DNA of 64,000 nucleotides from Acridotheres tristis (taxonomy: Eukaryota; Chordata; Aves; Passeriformes; Sturnidae), in contig CM072908.1 of assembly GCA_037013685.1 (NCBI GenBank), positions 2,679,001-2,743,000 on the forward strand, in the 5' to 3' direction. The notes under the pieces are model-generated. The model saw only the letters and a list, made by a program, of their open reading frames with translations, did not search any database and was not told where the DNA came from. This document shows positions 12,785 through 24,558 of this stretch, piece by piece; position 1 is the first letter of the stretch, and the number at the start of each line of letters is the position of its first letter. The translations under genes were made by a program, and so were the position numbers.

Positions 12785-12990
12785 GCTGCCTCAGTGGGTA
12801 GGGCAGAAGATTGAGGCAAGAGCAGGTTTTTATAGTCCCAGCTCCGGACACCACTTAACTGGGTGACCTTGGGCAAGTTAATTCCCTGGCAAGTCACCTC
12901 ACTTCTCTGTGAACAGGACTAACAATATTTACCTCCCTGCCCAACAAGGCTCTTAAGAGGAATTTTGCGAAGCATTTTACATATAGACAG
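12785..12990 (+). mobile_element. MIR / CORE-SINE, nearly full length
   Basis: The order of MIR consensus blocks is kept on the + strand. A tRNA-like start (cagtgggtagggcagaagat) is followed by cagctccggacaccactta, then the hallmark gggtgaccttgggcaagtta, then cacttctctgtgaacaggac, an acaatatttacctccctgcc block matching the MIR centre, and gctcttaagagga with a gcattttacata tail. MIR-type SINEs are ancient and shared by amniotes, so a copy this clear in a bird-like genome is a useful age marker. The 5' and 3' ends are approximate. Open frames overlapping it are not genes. Confidence 0.85.
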
Positions 12991-15439
12991 GAGAGTGTTA
13001 GTGCTGAGAGTTGTTGTTTCTTTATGAATATGTATGAAAGGTGCCAAGACGTTACCTCACCTTGGCCTTCACACGTTACTCATTACAGGCTTGTGGTTGC
13101 TCTGAATTTAGGCAGTGGCAGAGACAGGGAGTGTTGTCCTCAGAAGCTGGTGACGTACTCAGAAGAGAAAGTGCCAAACAATTTCTCCTCTAATTAGCAC
13201 TATGTTAAAAGAAAAATGTATTTATTGTGAATGTGCAGTCCTTCTGGTGACATTTTAGGGATGGGGCCTAGGAAGGCTCCTGTCAAACTAAGTCTGTACT
13301 ATTTTTCTGTAGAGCTTTTTGCGAGATCCTACAATGCAACTCATACTGCTGAGGGAGGAGAAATAATGGTGAAACATCTTGCTATAGTTTTATTTTTGAT
13401 TCCTGACGACGGAGCTTTGACAGGGAAATCAAGAGCACAGCCCCACAAGGAGGTTGCACAAGCGTCGTCTCCCGGGTGTCACTCTCTGGTGTCAAGGAAA
13501 ACTTCCTCTTTTAATCAATTCCGCAGTGCAGCTGCTCTGAAAGGGTGCTCAGAGCTGGGAGGGTTTCCAGTTTGTAAAGGAGAGACGTGATCCTCATCTC
13601 ATTGAATCTTTTAGGCAGAGTGGGAAAAGGGCAGGAGTGCTGTCAAGGAGACCATCACGGATCTGGGATGTGGAGGGAGAAAGTTCTAAGGCAGAACCTA
13701 AGGAACATGGCTGGGGTAGTGGTGCTGGTGCCCATGCAGCCAAACCCTGCTGATTTTATCATAAATGTGTGTTCCCAGATGTCACATGGAGAACTTGTGA
13801 ATTCATTTTTAAGATTTTATGGATGTTATTCTTGAGCTCTGCCAGTATTTAGTTCCGTTTCTGTTGTGCTGTCTATGAAAAATAAAAAAAGGAAGGAAAA
13901 ATTTTGATGGAGTTGCTGTAAGACTTCATGTTTGGGTTGCAGCTGTTGAAAGGCAGACAGACCTGAGTACCATGTGCTTTGTAATAACATCCCAGCCCTG
14001 CAGTCCAGAGGTCTTCCCAGGTGATGTGACTCAGTGTATAATGACAGCTCTCAGATAACATCTGTCCCTGCTCAGAGCCAGCAGTCTTGATTTAGTCTGC
14101 TGTGTTGGCAAGGCAGGTTTAGGTCAGAGAGAAACCTGTCAAAGCTCTGATCTGAATAAAGAACTGGGCTTCCTTCTCTTCTGACATCTTTGTGTTTGTG
14201 CTTTTTGGCCAGGACATTAACACTCATCTCTAAAAGCCCGTGGTGTTCACTCCACGTGGATATAAAGAATTAAGAAGTGAACGTGTGACACGAAGCTCTA
14301 GAGTAGGTTAAGCATTGGTGTTGTTCTTACCAGTCTGTAAGAAATTTCTGGAGTGCTACAGTTCACTCTTCCACAATTCTGTCAAGCGGAATGGTTCAGG
14401 AGATGCAGTGGATTTTCACACATCTTAGGGGAGGTCTGTGATAAATTAATGGGGGTTTATTCACTAATAAAACATAATTATGTAAAATAATTATGTGCAG
14501 TTTTGGCCCCATATTCAGGTTATTGTCTGGTGAAAGAAAAGTTACTTTCAGTGGAGGAAGATGGAATGAAATGCAAACATTTTGTTAAGTGCTGGTTTTT
14601 GTTAATAGAGGACAGAACCTTTTCCAGATTGCAAGCAAGGTGCTACACACAAAAGTCTAGTTGCTTTTCACTAGAGGCAGGAATTGCTGGCTGGATTCTG
14701 TCCATTGGAAGGTTTGGGAGGTTTTGTTCTTTTTCATGGCTCTGTGGGTTCTTCTACCCCTGACACAACACTGATCCTGGAAGGGCTGTGTGAGCACACT
14801 GGGGTGACCTGTACTAAACACCCAGGTGTTGTGGCTGGTGGGGACTGTTGGAAGGTTAAAAAATCTGGTGTGACCTGTTCCTTTTTCCTCCTCCTCCTCC
14901 CACCCTGACCTGTTGCTGGTTTAAAAATAATAGGTTTGAAAAATTTTATTTTATTAATTTTTAAATTGCGTTATCAGCAGGCGTCAGGTAGAGGACTGGG
15001 GTAAATTAGAACCTTCCGCAGTAGTAAAAAAGGTTCACATAAAGAAATACTTTGTTTCGTGGTTTGAAACACAAGTGCACTGATTGGCACTTCCTCTCTG
15101 CATTTGGGGCTGACTTCACCTTGTCACATTGGGGAGATCTGTGTCACTTAGCACCTGATTCTGCCGAGCAAAGGTCAGGCAGCTTTCACAGAGGATCTTT
15201 TTGGGATGTACCAGAGATACTTTCCAGTATGCTTGCACTCATTTCATGGCACCTGTGCATTCCCTTCTACTCAGCTGACAAAGGGAGTTGAGTGTAAGTG
15301 AGAAATAGTCTGTACATTTACTAGGAGTAGTATTGCCTGGAAAGCACCACTGGAACAGTGCAGATGCTTGCTGGAAAGGTCTCCTGGTTTGAGGTTGGAA
15401 TTCTTACCTTTGAAAGCAAGCGAGGAATTTAAATATGGG

Positions 15440-15540
15440 CAATTACTTTATATTAAATGTGCTTTCTTAATTTGTAAAGTGCTTGAAGATGTACTAACAT
15501 GAATGGCCCTGTGAAAGGGTGAGTCCTTGGCAATAAAAAA
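15440..15540 (+). mobile_element. Possible MIR-type SINE 3' tail
   Basis: The segment ttgtaaagtgcttgaagatg followed by tgaatggccctgtgaaag resembles the 3' portion of amniote MIR elements, whose tails contain TTTGTAAAGCGCTTTGAGAT. The tRNA-like and central parts are not visible. It is a weak call based on about 50 informative bases. Confidence 0.35.
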
Positions 15541-16163
15541 GGAATTCTGCAGATTTCTGTTCTGTGCAAGGGCTGATTCGACTGGAATGGATTTGTTTAG
15601 TTGAAATGGTTCTTGTTTGAGAAAATGAGAAGGGCTTCATTCCTGTCATAACAGAATTGGGTCACTGTATTTAACTGGGTCATAGGAGTTTCCAGCATGG
15701 GAGGCCTCTTACCATGTTTGATGAGGGTAAAGTATTAAGCAGCCCAGTCCTGTTAACTCTTAGAAGGTGTTGAGCTTTCTGCCTGAAGCAGCTGAGAGAA
15801 CCTGCGTGCCCTCAGAAATGCCAGCTGCTGCTTTATGGCGTTTTTGGTAACTGAACTGGGAGCCAGGTTTTGGCTTCTGTTGTGGCCCGAGGCTCTCCTG
15901 TATTTCACTGGGGAGGAGGGAAAATGCAAATACAGGGAGCTGTGTGTGACCTGAGTGCTGTGGGCTCACCTATCCCAAAGAACCCTGCTCTGAAATCGCT
16001 GTTAGTGAAGCGCTGGGTGAGTGTGGGAAGGCTTTAGGAGCAAACCCCCTCTCATTAGGGAGCCAGGGAGAGTCTCCCCATTTGTCTGCGTGCTGTGAAA
16101 AGAGGCAGTGTCTGCAAACCCAAACAAAACCCCCGGAGCACAACAACTGGCCGGGTTCCATGA

Positions 16164-16222
16164 GCCAGCCCTGCTCCCAGGCTGTCCCTGCTCCAGCAGC
16201 CAGCCCTGCTCCCAGGCTGTCC
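16164..16222 (+). repeat. 35-bp partial tandem duplication
   Basis: The 24-mer gccagccctgctcccaggctgtcc occurs at 16164-16187 and again identically at 16199-16222, an offset of 35 bp. This is about 1.7 copies of a G+C-rich unit. It is a simple local duplication. Confidence 0.85.
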
Positions 16223-18699
16223 GGCAGGACCAGGGGCACGGCTGGCAGGCAGAGCCAGCATGTCCATAAAACCCTGGGGTTTGTGTTGGAGCCGGGAGGC
16301 TCCTCCAGTTCAGCTCGGCTGGAACACAATGTTCAAGACAATACTGTGGGATCCAGCTGGAGCTTCAGCCTCAGTGCAGCGTCAGCCAGATGGAAATGAG
16401 GTGGAGAGGGCTGCGCAGAGGTGGGGGATGGGGAATCCCTTCCCTCTACAGGGAGGGGAGAACAATGGTGACTCTGAAATCCATATTCACATGTGTCTGC
16501 AGAGCTCAGTGCGAGCTCTGATGGGCATGGTGGCAGTCAGCTCGTGCCAGCGAGATGTCACTTGTGCTTTGTGTGGGATTGAGGAAACGGGGCAGAGATG
16601 GCACAGGGAGAGCCTGTGCCACTGCACTAGGGCTGGGTGGGCACCACAGAACCACAGCAGGATTTGCTCTTTTCCTCTGAGTTTCAGCAGCCACCATGAG
16701 TTTGTGTGCAGCTGGACGTGCCTGGTGACTTGCTTTTCAAAAAGTACCAGATGTACACATTGTAAAATTGCCAATATTGAAAGGTATTTCCCAAGCAACT
16801 CTTTCAAAACTTTCGTTTCTCGATGTACCACACAGCTGGTAAGCAGTGATAGCCCAAATTTGTCCTTTCTGACACCTTTTATTTCTGCTGATGTAAATGG
16901 ATGTGCTAATGGATAGCTGAGCACAGAGCAAGGTCTGTCAAGTTTTTCCTCCTTGATTTATGGCATTGCTTTGTTCTCTGCAATGGCTGTGATGGGGTAA
17001 GGCATCATCTGTTTGGATAAAATGATAGTGAAACGAAGCTCCCATCTCCTATTTGTGCATGTCAATGGAGTTGAGGTCTTAGATCTCTCTTTGCACGTGA
17101 TGCCAAAATTTGATACGACAAAAGTAATTTCACATTAGTAGTTGCTTTGAAGAACAATCTGTTCTGTTTCATCTCTCACTTGCCATATAAGATTGGAAAT
17201 TGTGAACTCAACTGAGCCTCTGGAAAATCTGTGTGACTATGGAGAAATTGGGAGCGTTGAATTCATGTTTTCATGGAGAAGACAAGGTAACTTTTCACTA
17301 CTCTCTGTTGCTCAGTCACACAGCCTTGTGCTGCTCTCCTGAGAGAATAAAATTCAGCAACCTTCTGTCCTTTGTATTTTGCTTCCAATGAACCAAAACC
17401 ATGGAGTTCACCTAAGGATGGTGGAAGGAGCTTGGTAGGTGGCTTTCCACAGGAGCCATGGAAGTTCTTCACGTGGTTTGTCTTCCCATTTTCTATCCAT
17501 TTCCCATTTGAACTGAGCAAAAGCAGAACTACCTGGATGCAGATTGAAAGAGCCAGTTCTGTTTTTACAGAAATAGAGAACGAATCTCTCCTGTCCCTCT
17601 TTTGTTGGTTCATTTTGCTCTTTCCTCTTTAAGGGTGGAGGTCAGCAGGTTCTAGTGAACTCTACTTGTAAAGATTGAGAAATACCTCATGGTTCATTCC
17701 TGGAAGCAGGCTTGGTTCAGCAACGACTCTTAGAACATCTCTGAAAGTGCCCTGGGGCTCTAAACCATGGTTCAGGGTCCTTCTGAGTAAATCAAGCATT
17801 AATTTAACATCACAGAGCTTGGATGGCTGCAGTTGGATGGGCAGTGGGGCAGCCTGGATTTTGGTCCATTGAAGAGCATCTTTGGGGAGAAAACATTTCC
17901 TTCATGTAATAAAGAGACCACTTCTAGAGTAAGACGAAGAACAAGGAGAGGAAGCACAGAGATGTTTCACTTACTGGCCTCAGTAGGCAAGAGGAGGTGC
18001 ATTCTCTCTCCTGGAATATTCCTAGGTTGTTCTCCAAGGGACTGAAGACTTGCAGTATCAGAGTTGGCTGCAGTCATGTGCTGGATGCTGAACTGTTAAT
18101 TAAATTATCCACAGCACAGGTCCCTGGCTAAAGCCTTTAAAAGTGTTCAGCACTCTTTGATCTGTGCCCGAGTATCTTTTGGGAGCAGCTTGCAATTAGA
18201 GTCAGATCCTGATGAGAACTGTGGAGGCTCTCAGGCAGGGCAGTGTTAGTGGCAGTAAAAAGCCAGCAAACCCAGTGATTTACTAGTGGCAGGTCAGTGC
18301 TGGGAAAGCCCCTGCCCCTTCTTTAAAAGTTCTTCCAAACCTGCTGTTCCCAGGCTCCCATTCACGACTCAAGAGAAAGAAGTGTCTCTCTCTCCTCCTC
18401 TCCTGCATGTTCCTGTGGTCCTGCAATCATAAGTTGTGTTGCTGTGCTCCATTTTCCCCTGCCTGTGGCTTCTGGGCTTTTGTGTGACTTCTTTAGAATT
18501 TCACAAGTACATCACAAGATGCTATTTTGGCTCTCTACAGGATAAAGAGTGTTTAAGATCTTTAGGATGCCCTTTGCCACTCCCCATTAAGACTGTGGAG
18601 ATACTCAGAAAACAAGATGAATAAACCAAAAACTCTTGGTAAATCTTGGTTCAGCCTGTTCACTTTTTACTTGCATAGATGAGTTCAAAAGGTGTTGCT

Positions 18700-18701
<2 letters not shown>

Positions 18702-18732
<31 letters not shown>
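18702..18732. repeat. Poly(T) tract, 31 bp
   Basis: A pure run of 31 T follows ggtgttgcttc. No retroposed gene or LINE body is recognisable on either side. CR1, the main avian LINE, does not use poly-A tails, so this is more likely replication-slippage simple sequence than a retroposition tail. Confidence 0.9.
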
Positions 18733-19635
18733 CCCTTGGGTTTATTTTGATCCTGACACACAGTTTTCCAAATGCCTGAGTCAGAGGCATATGCTTAATG
18801 AGCCACAGAACTGGAGCGTGTCCCTCAGCCCCTCCAACACTTCTTACACACTGTCCTTGGGCAAAGGAGCTGGGCCCAGCAGGAACAAACATGCTGCACG
18901 TATTTGTGTTCTGTCTGGGGGCTTCATTGCTCAGCTGAGGGATGCTGGGGTGTGTCTGAGCATCCACCTGGCTGTATTTTGTTCAGGTGTAACTCCTCAG
19001 CTCTCTCACACAGAACAGGCTCCACTTCTCCATCCGTTCTTACATTTGTGGTGCCACCTGCTCTTGGGGTTGGGGTTCCCTGTGGGTGATGAGCGTTGCT
19101 GTTGCAGGACAGAGTCCCTGCCTTGCACAGGGCAGGAGAAGCCTGGAATCAGCCACAGGACCCCGGCGCTTCCTCCCTCCTGGGCCGCACTCCTGGCCGT
19201 TCCCACCCCGGCCTTATGTAACTGTCTCCGAGCAGGAGAGGTCACTCCAGGTGCCTGCTTTGATCCCCTAGTGTCTCCTCTGCTCTCTAATGCTGTCTGG
19301 AAGGATTTGTTCGTGTCTTTTTTCAGCAGGACAGACCGGCCGTGCTCTTTGGCACATGCACACGGGGTTGCTGCGCTGGGATTTTGAGGGCAAATGGAAG
19401 CCAGGGCTGTGATTAGGAACACAATCCTTCCACAGCGCTCTGCTTTTGCATTTCAAGAGACCTGTGTGTGCTCAGCGTTCAGATGGCTGCCCCAGTGACA
19501 TCCCAGCCTGTGGGGACCCGGTTACAGCAACACCCCCAGCAGTGCTTTGCCTTCCCTGCTTACTTTGCTGGAGACTGTTGGAACATTTACGTATGTTAAA
19601 CAGCCATTGTGTGACCCCCTGACAAAGAGTTTTAT

Positions 19636-19765
19636 TTTATCCGCTCCTTGGAGGAGTAAACTGAGATAGAGAACACCCCATGGCTTGTCTGTGGCCACAC
19701 AAGAAGTTTTCTGGTGGACCTGCAATGAGAACCCTCCGGTGCAGGCTCTGCTGTGTCCCCATGAG
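19636..19765 (-). mobile_element. MIR SINE fragment (minus orientation)
   Basis: Read on the + strand, the order ggaggagtaaactgagatag, cttgtctgtggccacacaag, then gacctgcaatgagaaccc matches the reverse complement of the MIR centre: TTTACAGATGAGGAAACTG, GGTCACACAGCTAG and the GATTCGAACCC block. The 3' tail of the element is missing or too diverged to see. Length and divergence suit an ancient copy. Confidence 0.65.
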
Positions 19766-22700
19766 CTTTTCCTCCTGGCGCGCAGCCTTTGCCTCCGGTG
19801 TGATGTTCTGACCTCCCCGTTGTATCTCCAGACCTGGATAAAAGCTGGGTGTCCCAATTCCAGCCTGGAGGAGGCTGTGTGGTCCATGAGGAGGATGCCC
19901 TGCCAGCTCCCAGGGATCCCATGTAGCCTGGGATTAACTGAGGGGATGTTGGGAGCTGCCCGTGTGGAGAAAATCCATGTGCTGCCTTTGGCCTGGTGAG
20001 CTCTTGGAAACATTTATTGTTGCCCTTTGTACACAGAAAAAAACTAAGCAGGATCCTGTTTGGTAACATGGTGCCTCTTTGAAGAAGTAGAAAATCCAGA
20101 AACCAACCTCAGTGCTGGAAAGATGAAAGTTTGGATGAATGTCAAAACGCCCTGAGCTGAATTCAAAGTAGAATTTCTGACGAGTGTAAATAACAGGGGG
20201 GGATTGCACAGTACCAGATTGACACATCTCAGTGTCCTTCCCATAAAGTGCTGCCTTGTAAAATGGAAATTGTGTTTAGCTCTGGTTTTCCCCTAAACTG
20301 TATTTCACTTTTTTTGTGGGAAAAGTATCTGGATGGCAGTGCATGTTAGGAGAGCTTTCTGCAGAAACATGCTGTCCAAACCATTAATTCAATAAAAGGT
20401 GCTGGTGGGATATTACTGCATAGAGAAGATGCTTAACTATTTACCTAAACCTCTTAATGATAACAAGAATTGACTGTAAATAAACTCAAACTTTACATAT
20501 CATGCTTTATAGTGAGCCTTGAATTCATGTCCCTTTCCTCTGGTTCAGCTGTACATAGTTGGGCTGGCTCATGTCCCTTCTGGGTTGGGCTGGTTTTGGG
20601 ATGATTTCTCCCTTTGCTAAAGAAAAATAAGGGTTATTTGGGTAAATTCCTAATTTTTTAAGACTTCGAGTTGTATTCAGGCGCCACTATAAAAGGTATC
20701 CACATTCCACATTCCCCTTTCTCAAAATGGTTCCCAGCCTGTGTTAATTAATAAAAAAACCCTCTTTTTTCCCTCTGGTGTTAACTCATTTATAGGTGAA
20801 GTGCATGTTAAGTTCAGTAAATAACTTCCTGCATTTTTGTAAGTATTTTAAGAGTATCAGCCTCTTTGGCAGTGTTGGAAGGATTCATGTGGTCTGTATT
20901 TAGTGTTGGGATGTGAGTTACATGCATGCAGTAAAGAAGAGGGGTGGATCAGCCCTTCTGCTGACCAGATGTTACATGGAAAAAAAAAAAAAACAGGATA
21001 CAAAATCTTAAACCAAAAATGGCAGAAAAAAAAAGGTGTGCAAAGAATTTGCTTCTCAGTTTGGTATGAGTTTTACAACAAATAGCAAGAGACTTCAGTA
21101 TGGCAAAAATAAAGTATCCTTTGTCATAGTAGTGAGTAAGGAAAACTCCATCATGGGAACAGAATTAGAAACCCTTCCATTAATCTGGAAGTAGGGAAAG
21201 GGGGAGAGCCAACAATGATGAAGCTGAATTTCCCCAAGAAATTCTCCCTTCCAGAACAGTGTGTACTTCTAAAATCAGAGATGAAGTAAATTCATCCCCA
21301 AGTGGGACAGTTGGGAAACTGTGCTCATATTTTTTGGTTCTGTTCATTATGGAATATTGGACTACATTGACCATTATATTAATTCCTTTTTGGGGCCTCA
21401 TTAGTGAGTTATTTACAGTTTTATTTCTGTTGTATCAAACTTACAGAAATGTGTTTGAAGTTGTCTGATGTAACATATACTGTGCACCTCTGTGGGTTTG
21501 ATTTTGTTCTGTGATGGGTTACCTGAGGATCCCTGCAAGCATTTGGGTTTGTTATTTAGCAGGAGTCAGATCACGATCACAGGGAAAAGAAAAATAATGA
21601 GCATTCAGAATTCTTCTGGGCTTGTGTCTTTTTGGAAAATTTTATCAGAGCAGGATGAATCCATACAAGAAAAATGACACTTAAGTGGTGATTGAGCCTG
21701 AACAATCCAGATGTAAATAAGAAATTCTCACTAAAACAACCTGAAGTCCTCATTTTGCTTGTATGACTGTGGCTGCCTCCCAGTGCTGGTGATTCTTTGC
21801 TGCTGTGGTGAGGTCTTGTTCTGAACCACACTAAAGACAACAACACCTAAGGGAGAAGAGGGAGCAGTGAAATCCAACTGAAGTATGTGAGAGGAGAATC
21901 AATCCCCTAATTACAGCTAGGTGATAAAAATTAAGATACTTTCTGAGTTCCTGCCTGTGCATATTCTAGTAAAGTTCAGCAGAAGTTAAAGTTGTGTGTA
22001 ATTGAGAAGCACAGAGCTGAGGCTTTCTCTGGGTTTGAAAGGCTGAATTCTTTTCTTTTTCACTTTCTTTCTTTCTCCCCCTTCTCTGCTCATTAAAAAG
22101 GTGCTATTTGTGGTCATTAGGAGGCACCCAGAGCAATTAGGTCCAAGTGACCTTCGTGATAGCTATTCAAGACAGAAGCTGAAGCAGGATTGTATTGTAA
22201 ACAACCCCAGAAAGGGGGTCACACTAAACTTTATGGCGTGTTGGTATGTCGGGGGGAGATTAGAGGATGATGCAGTCACTATCCCTGTAAATCTTATTTA
22301 TCACTGATGTGGGGGAGGATGCCATATCTGAGGGGAATCCTAGGACAGTGGGGTTGTGAACTTTGGGGTTTTGTCAGTTAAAATGGCAGAGGGAGGAATG
22401 GGAGAAGGAGGGAATGAAAACAGAATAAGGCCAAGCGACTCAGCTCTGAGTGTGAACTGCCTGAGCACTGGAACTAGAAGGAAAAATGCTTTATCAGCTG
22501 TGGTGTGTGAGAATGACCATTCTGCTCCACCTACCCCAGTGCCCTGACTTGGGAAGTGGACAACAGTGAACAAATGAAGGAAAGAGACTGGGCTGAGCAT
22601 GCAGAAATGCTTTTCCCAGCATGTATTCCCACCAGTCATGGGTGGCCTAAGGGCTTCCTGAGTTGAGAAGTTTGTGTTTAAGAGCCTTGAGGGAGTAGCC

Positions 22701-24319
22701 TCCAGCAGGTGGGTGTGCACACTCCCAGCTGGGAGAGTGGGATCTTAAACCATATTTGCTTGTATGGCCCTCCTGGCAATTTGCAGTGGGACAGCAGAGA
22801 GCCCACCTGCTGCCGTGCAGATTAGCTGGGGACAGGACTGCCTTTAGCTCCATAATCCTGTGGGAAGAACCTTTGGTGTGCAGGTTTTTTTAGCAGTAAA
22901 AATCTTTGCAGTTGATTGTATTGAAGGAAGCTGGTTTACACCAGCCCTTAAAGCAGAAGCAGCATGTGACACTGCTGAGGTGAGGAAATGGCCAGAGGAA
23001 CATGGTAGGGTGTATGAATAACCAGGTTTGTTAACATGGAGTCATGGGTGGATCCACTGCCTCCCCAGTGGCAATTCCTACTTCTCTGGAAGATGAATCC
23101 ATGAGACTTTTTTGGGTTTTGGTGGGAGGTTTTCTGGTTTCTTCTGTGTCCGCTTGGGAGAGATGAAGGGGATCTTTGTCGTGCATTCACAAGTTGGATG
23201 GTTATGGTGATGGGGTAAAGCCAGGGAAAAAAAAACGATTCAGGGAAAAGAATCTGGACAGTTAAGGCCAAACAGGAGAGAGTTGCCTGCAGCTGAAGTA
23301 GAAATGGGAGCTGTGTTCCCTCCCTGCTCTGTGGCATTGCTCAGTCTTGGCCCAGGCAGGCAGTGTTGGAAATCCAGAGCTTGTTCATGTGGGGAAACTG
23401 AGGGCAGTGGGAAGAAAAATAAGAGGTCAGTCTTCCACAGCAGCTCCTTGCCTGAGGTTCTGCTCTGTAATAAAAGTTGACTGTATTCCATAACTCTATG
23501 GCATAAAATGCCTTTTATTTGGAGCAGTCTATGCACAGGGGCCATTCTGGAATAGGTGTTGGGATTCTTTTGTGTGTGTCCACAAGCCAATATCTTTAAA
23601 ACTGCATTTTTGTTTTCCTTGTGTGTGACTGTGTTCACTCATTGCACAGCAGCCAAGAGAAATAGTTGTGAAATGCTCATCCCTAAAACCATCTCTACCC
23701 CTTGTGTAGGGGTTTAAATCTCCTTTTGGGGGCACGGAGCTCATCTGGTGTTCCCCTCCTGGGCTTGCAGTGTACTTTTGGTGTAGTGTAATGTTTTACG
23801 AGTGGCTGACCTGCTGCTGGTTCTAAATGCGGGTGTGAATTCCTTACACAGAATTGGAGACAACGTTGGTACAAATGGGGTCGGCGTCTTTAAGGTTTGG
23901 AGGTCTCAGTGTGGGATGGGCAGGGAAAAGCTCGGCCCCTTCCAGTTTTATGTGGGGTCAGGCAGTCACGGGGATGAAGAAGGCTCTCAGTAGAGTCCAC
24001 CATCTGGCAATCATAAAACAAGTAATCAACATTTTTCTGAGGAGGATGGTGAGGAAACAAGCTGCAGACGATTGTCGTGAGATGCCGGCCCTGCACAGAC
24101 ACCTTTATGGCTCTTCTCTGTTCTGGTTGGGTGTCTGCGCTGCAGGTCAAAAGTTCAGCCTGTCCTCTCCCCCTTCTTTCTTCTTCCAAAGATGGGAATT
24201 AGGCAGCGGACTGGAATGCCGAGAGACTGTAAAATGGCTTGTCCTGGAGCCCCTCCTACCCCTTTCTCCGTGGGCTCGGTGCTGGGAGGAGGTTGGGCAG
24301 AGCAGTGCTGGGGAAGGCA
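19766..24319. other. Non-coding sequence
   Basis: No gene is recognised. A run of 14 A lies at 20980-20993. The region from about 20.3 to 21.5 kb is A/T rich. The remainder is unique sequence with only chance open frames, the longest near 145-163 codons on the minus strand overlapping the MIR fragment at 19.6-20.1 kb. Confidence 0.55.
20980..20993. repeat. Poly(A) tract, 14 bp
   Basis: A pure A14 run, with a second A9 run about 35 bp downstream. No adjacent retroposed gene body is visible. Confidence 0.85.
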
Positions 24320-24460
24320 GGAATTAAACCCAGCCTCAACTTTGTCAGGGAATACAGGAATTAAACCCAGCCTCAACTTTGTCAGGGAATACAGGAATTA
24401 AACCCAGCCTCAGCTTTGTCAGGGAATACAGGAATTAAACACAGCCTCAACTTTGCCAGG
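24320..24460 (+). repeat. 37-bp tandem repeat, 3.8 copies
   Basis: The unit begins ggaattaaacccagcctcaa and ends gtcagggaataca, with unit starts at 24320, 24357, 24394 and 24431. The fourth copy stops after 30 bp. Copies differ by only a few substitutions (such as cagcctcag for cagcctcaa in copy 3, and acacagcc and ttgccagg in copy 4), so the expansion is recent compared with the MIR copies. The 37-bp period is not a multiple of three, so successive copies are read in different frames. Confidence 0.95.
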
Positions 24461-24535
24461 CTGTGCTCAGATGGAGCAGGCAGGCAGCTCCCAAACAATG
24501 AGCTGGCAAGGGCAGGCTGGCTGGTTACTCTTGGA

Positions 24536-24558
24536 TTTTTTTTTTTTTTTTTTTTTTT
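24536..24558. repeat. Poly(T) tract, 23 bp
   Basis: A pure run of 23 T lies 75 bp after the 37-bp tandem repeat. It gives poly-lysine in minus-strand open frames, which are therefore discounted. Confidence 0.9.

Larger units (their letters stand above)
12991..19635. other. Non-coding sequence
   Basis: No gene is recognised. It holds a 31-T tract at 18702-18732, a partial 35-bp duplication at 16164-16222, a weak MIR-like tail near 15.45-15.54 kb and many ordinary short open frames. The 218-codon frame at 16260-16916 and the 231-codon frame at 18692-19387 (which starts in the T tract) have no recognisable domains. The 16.0-16.7 kb and 18.8-19.5 kb parts are G+C richer than the average but do not form a CpG island. 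Confidence 0.55.

Noticed and set aside
13063..13103. Minus-strand 41-bp segment with good acceptor and CCAAG/GTGAGG donor
   Set aside because: All three frames contain stops, so it cannot be a coding exon. No other support for a transcript.
16260..16916. 218-codon open frame on the + strand, cysteine rich
   Set aside because: Cysteines and histidines show no regular finger or disulphide spacing, and the opposite strand is open over the same interval.
18692..19387. 231-codon open frame starting in the T31 tract
   Set aside because: It begins as poly-phenylalanine from the homopolymer and has no domain afterwards.
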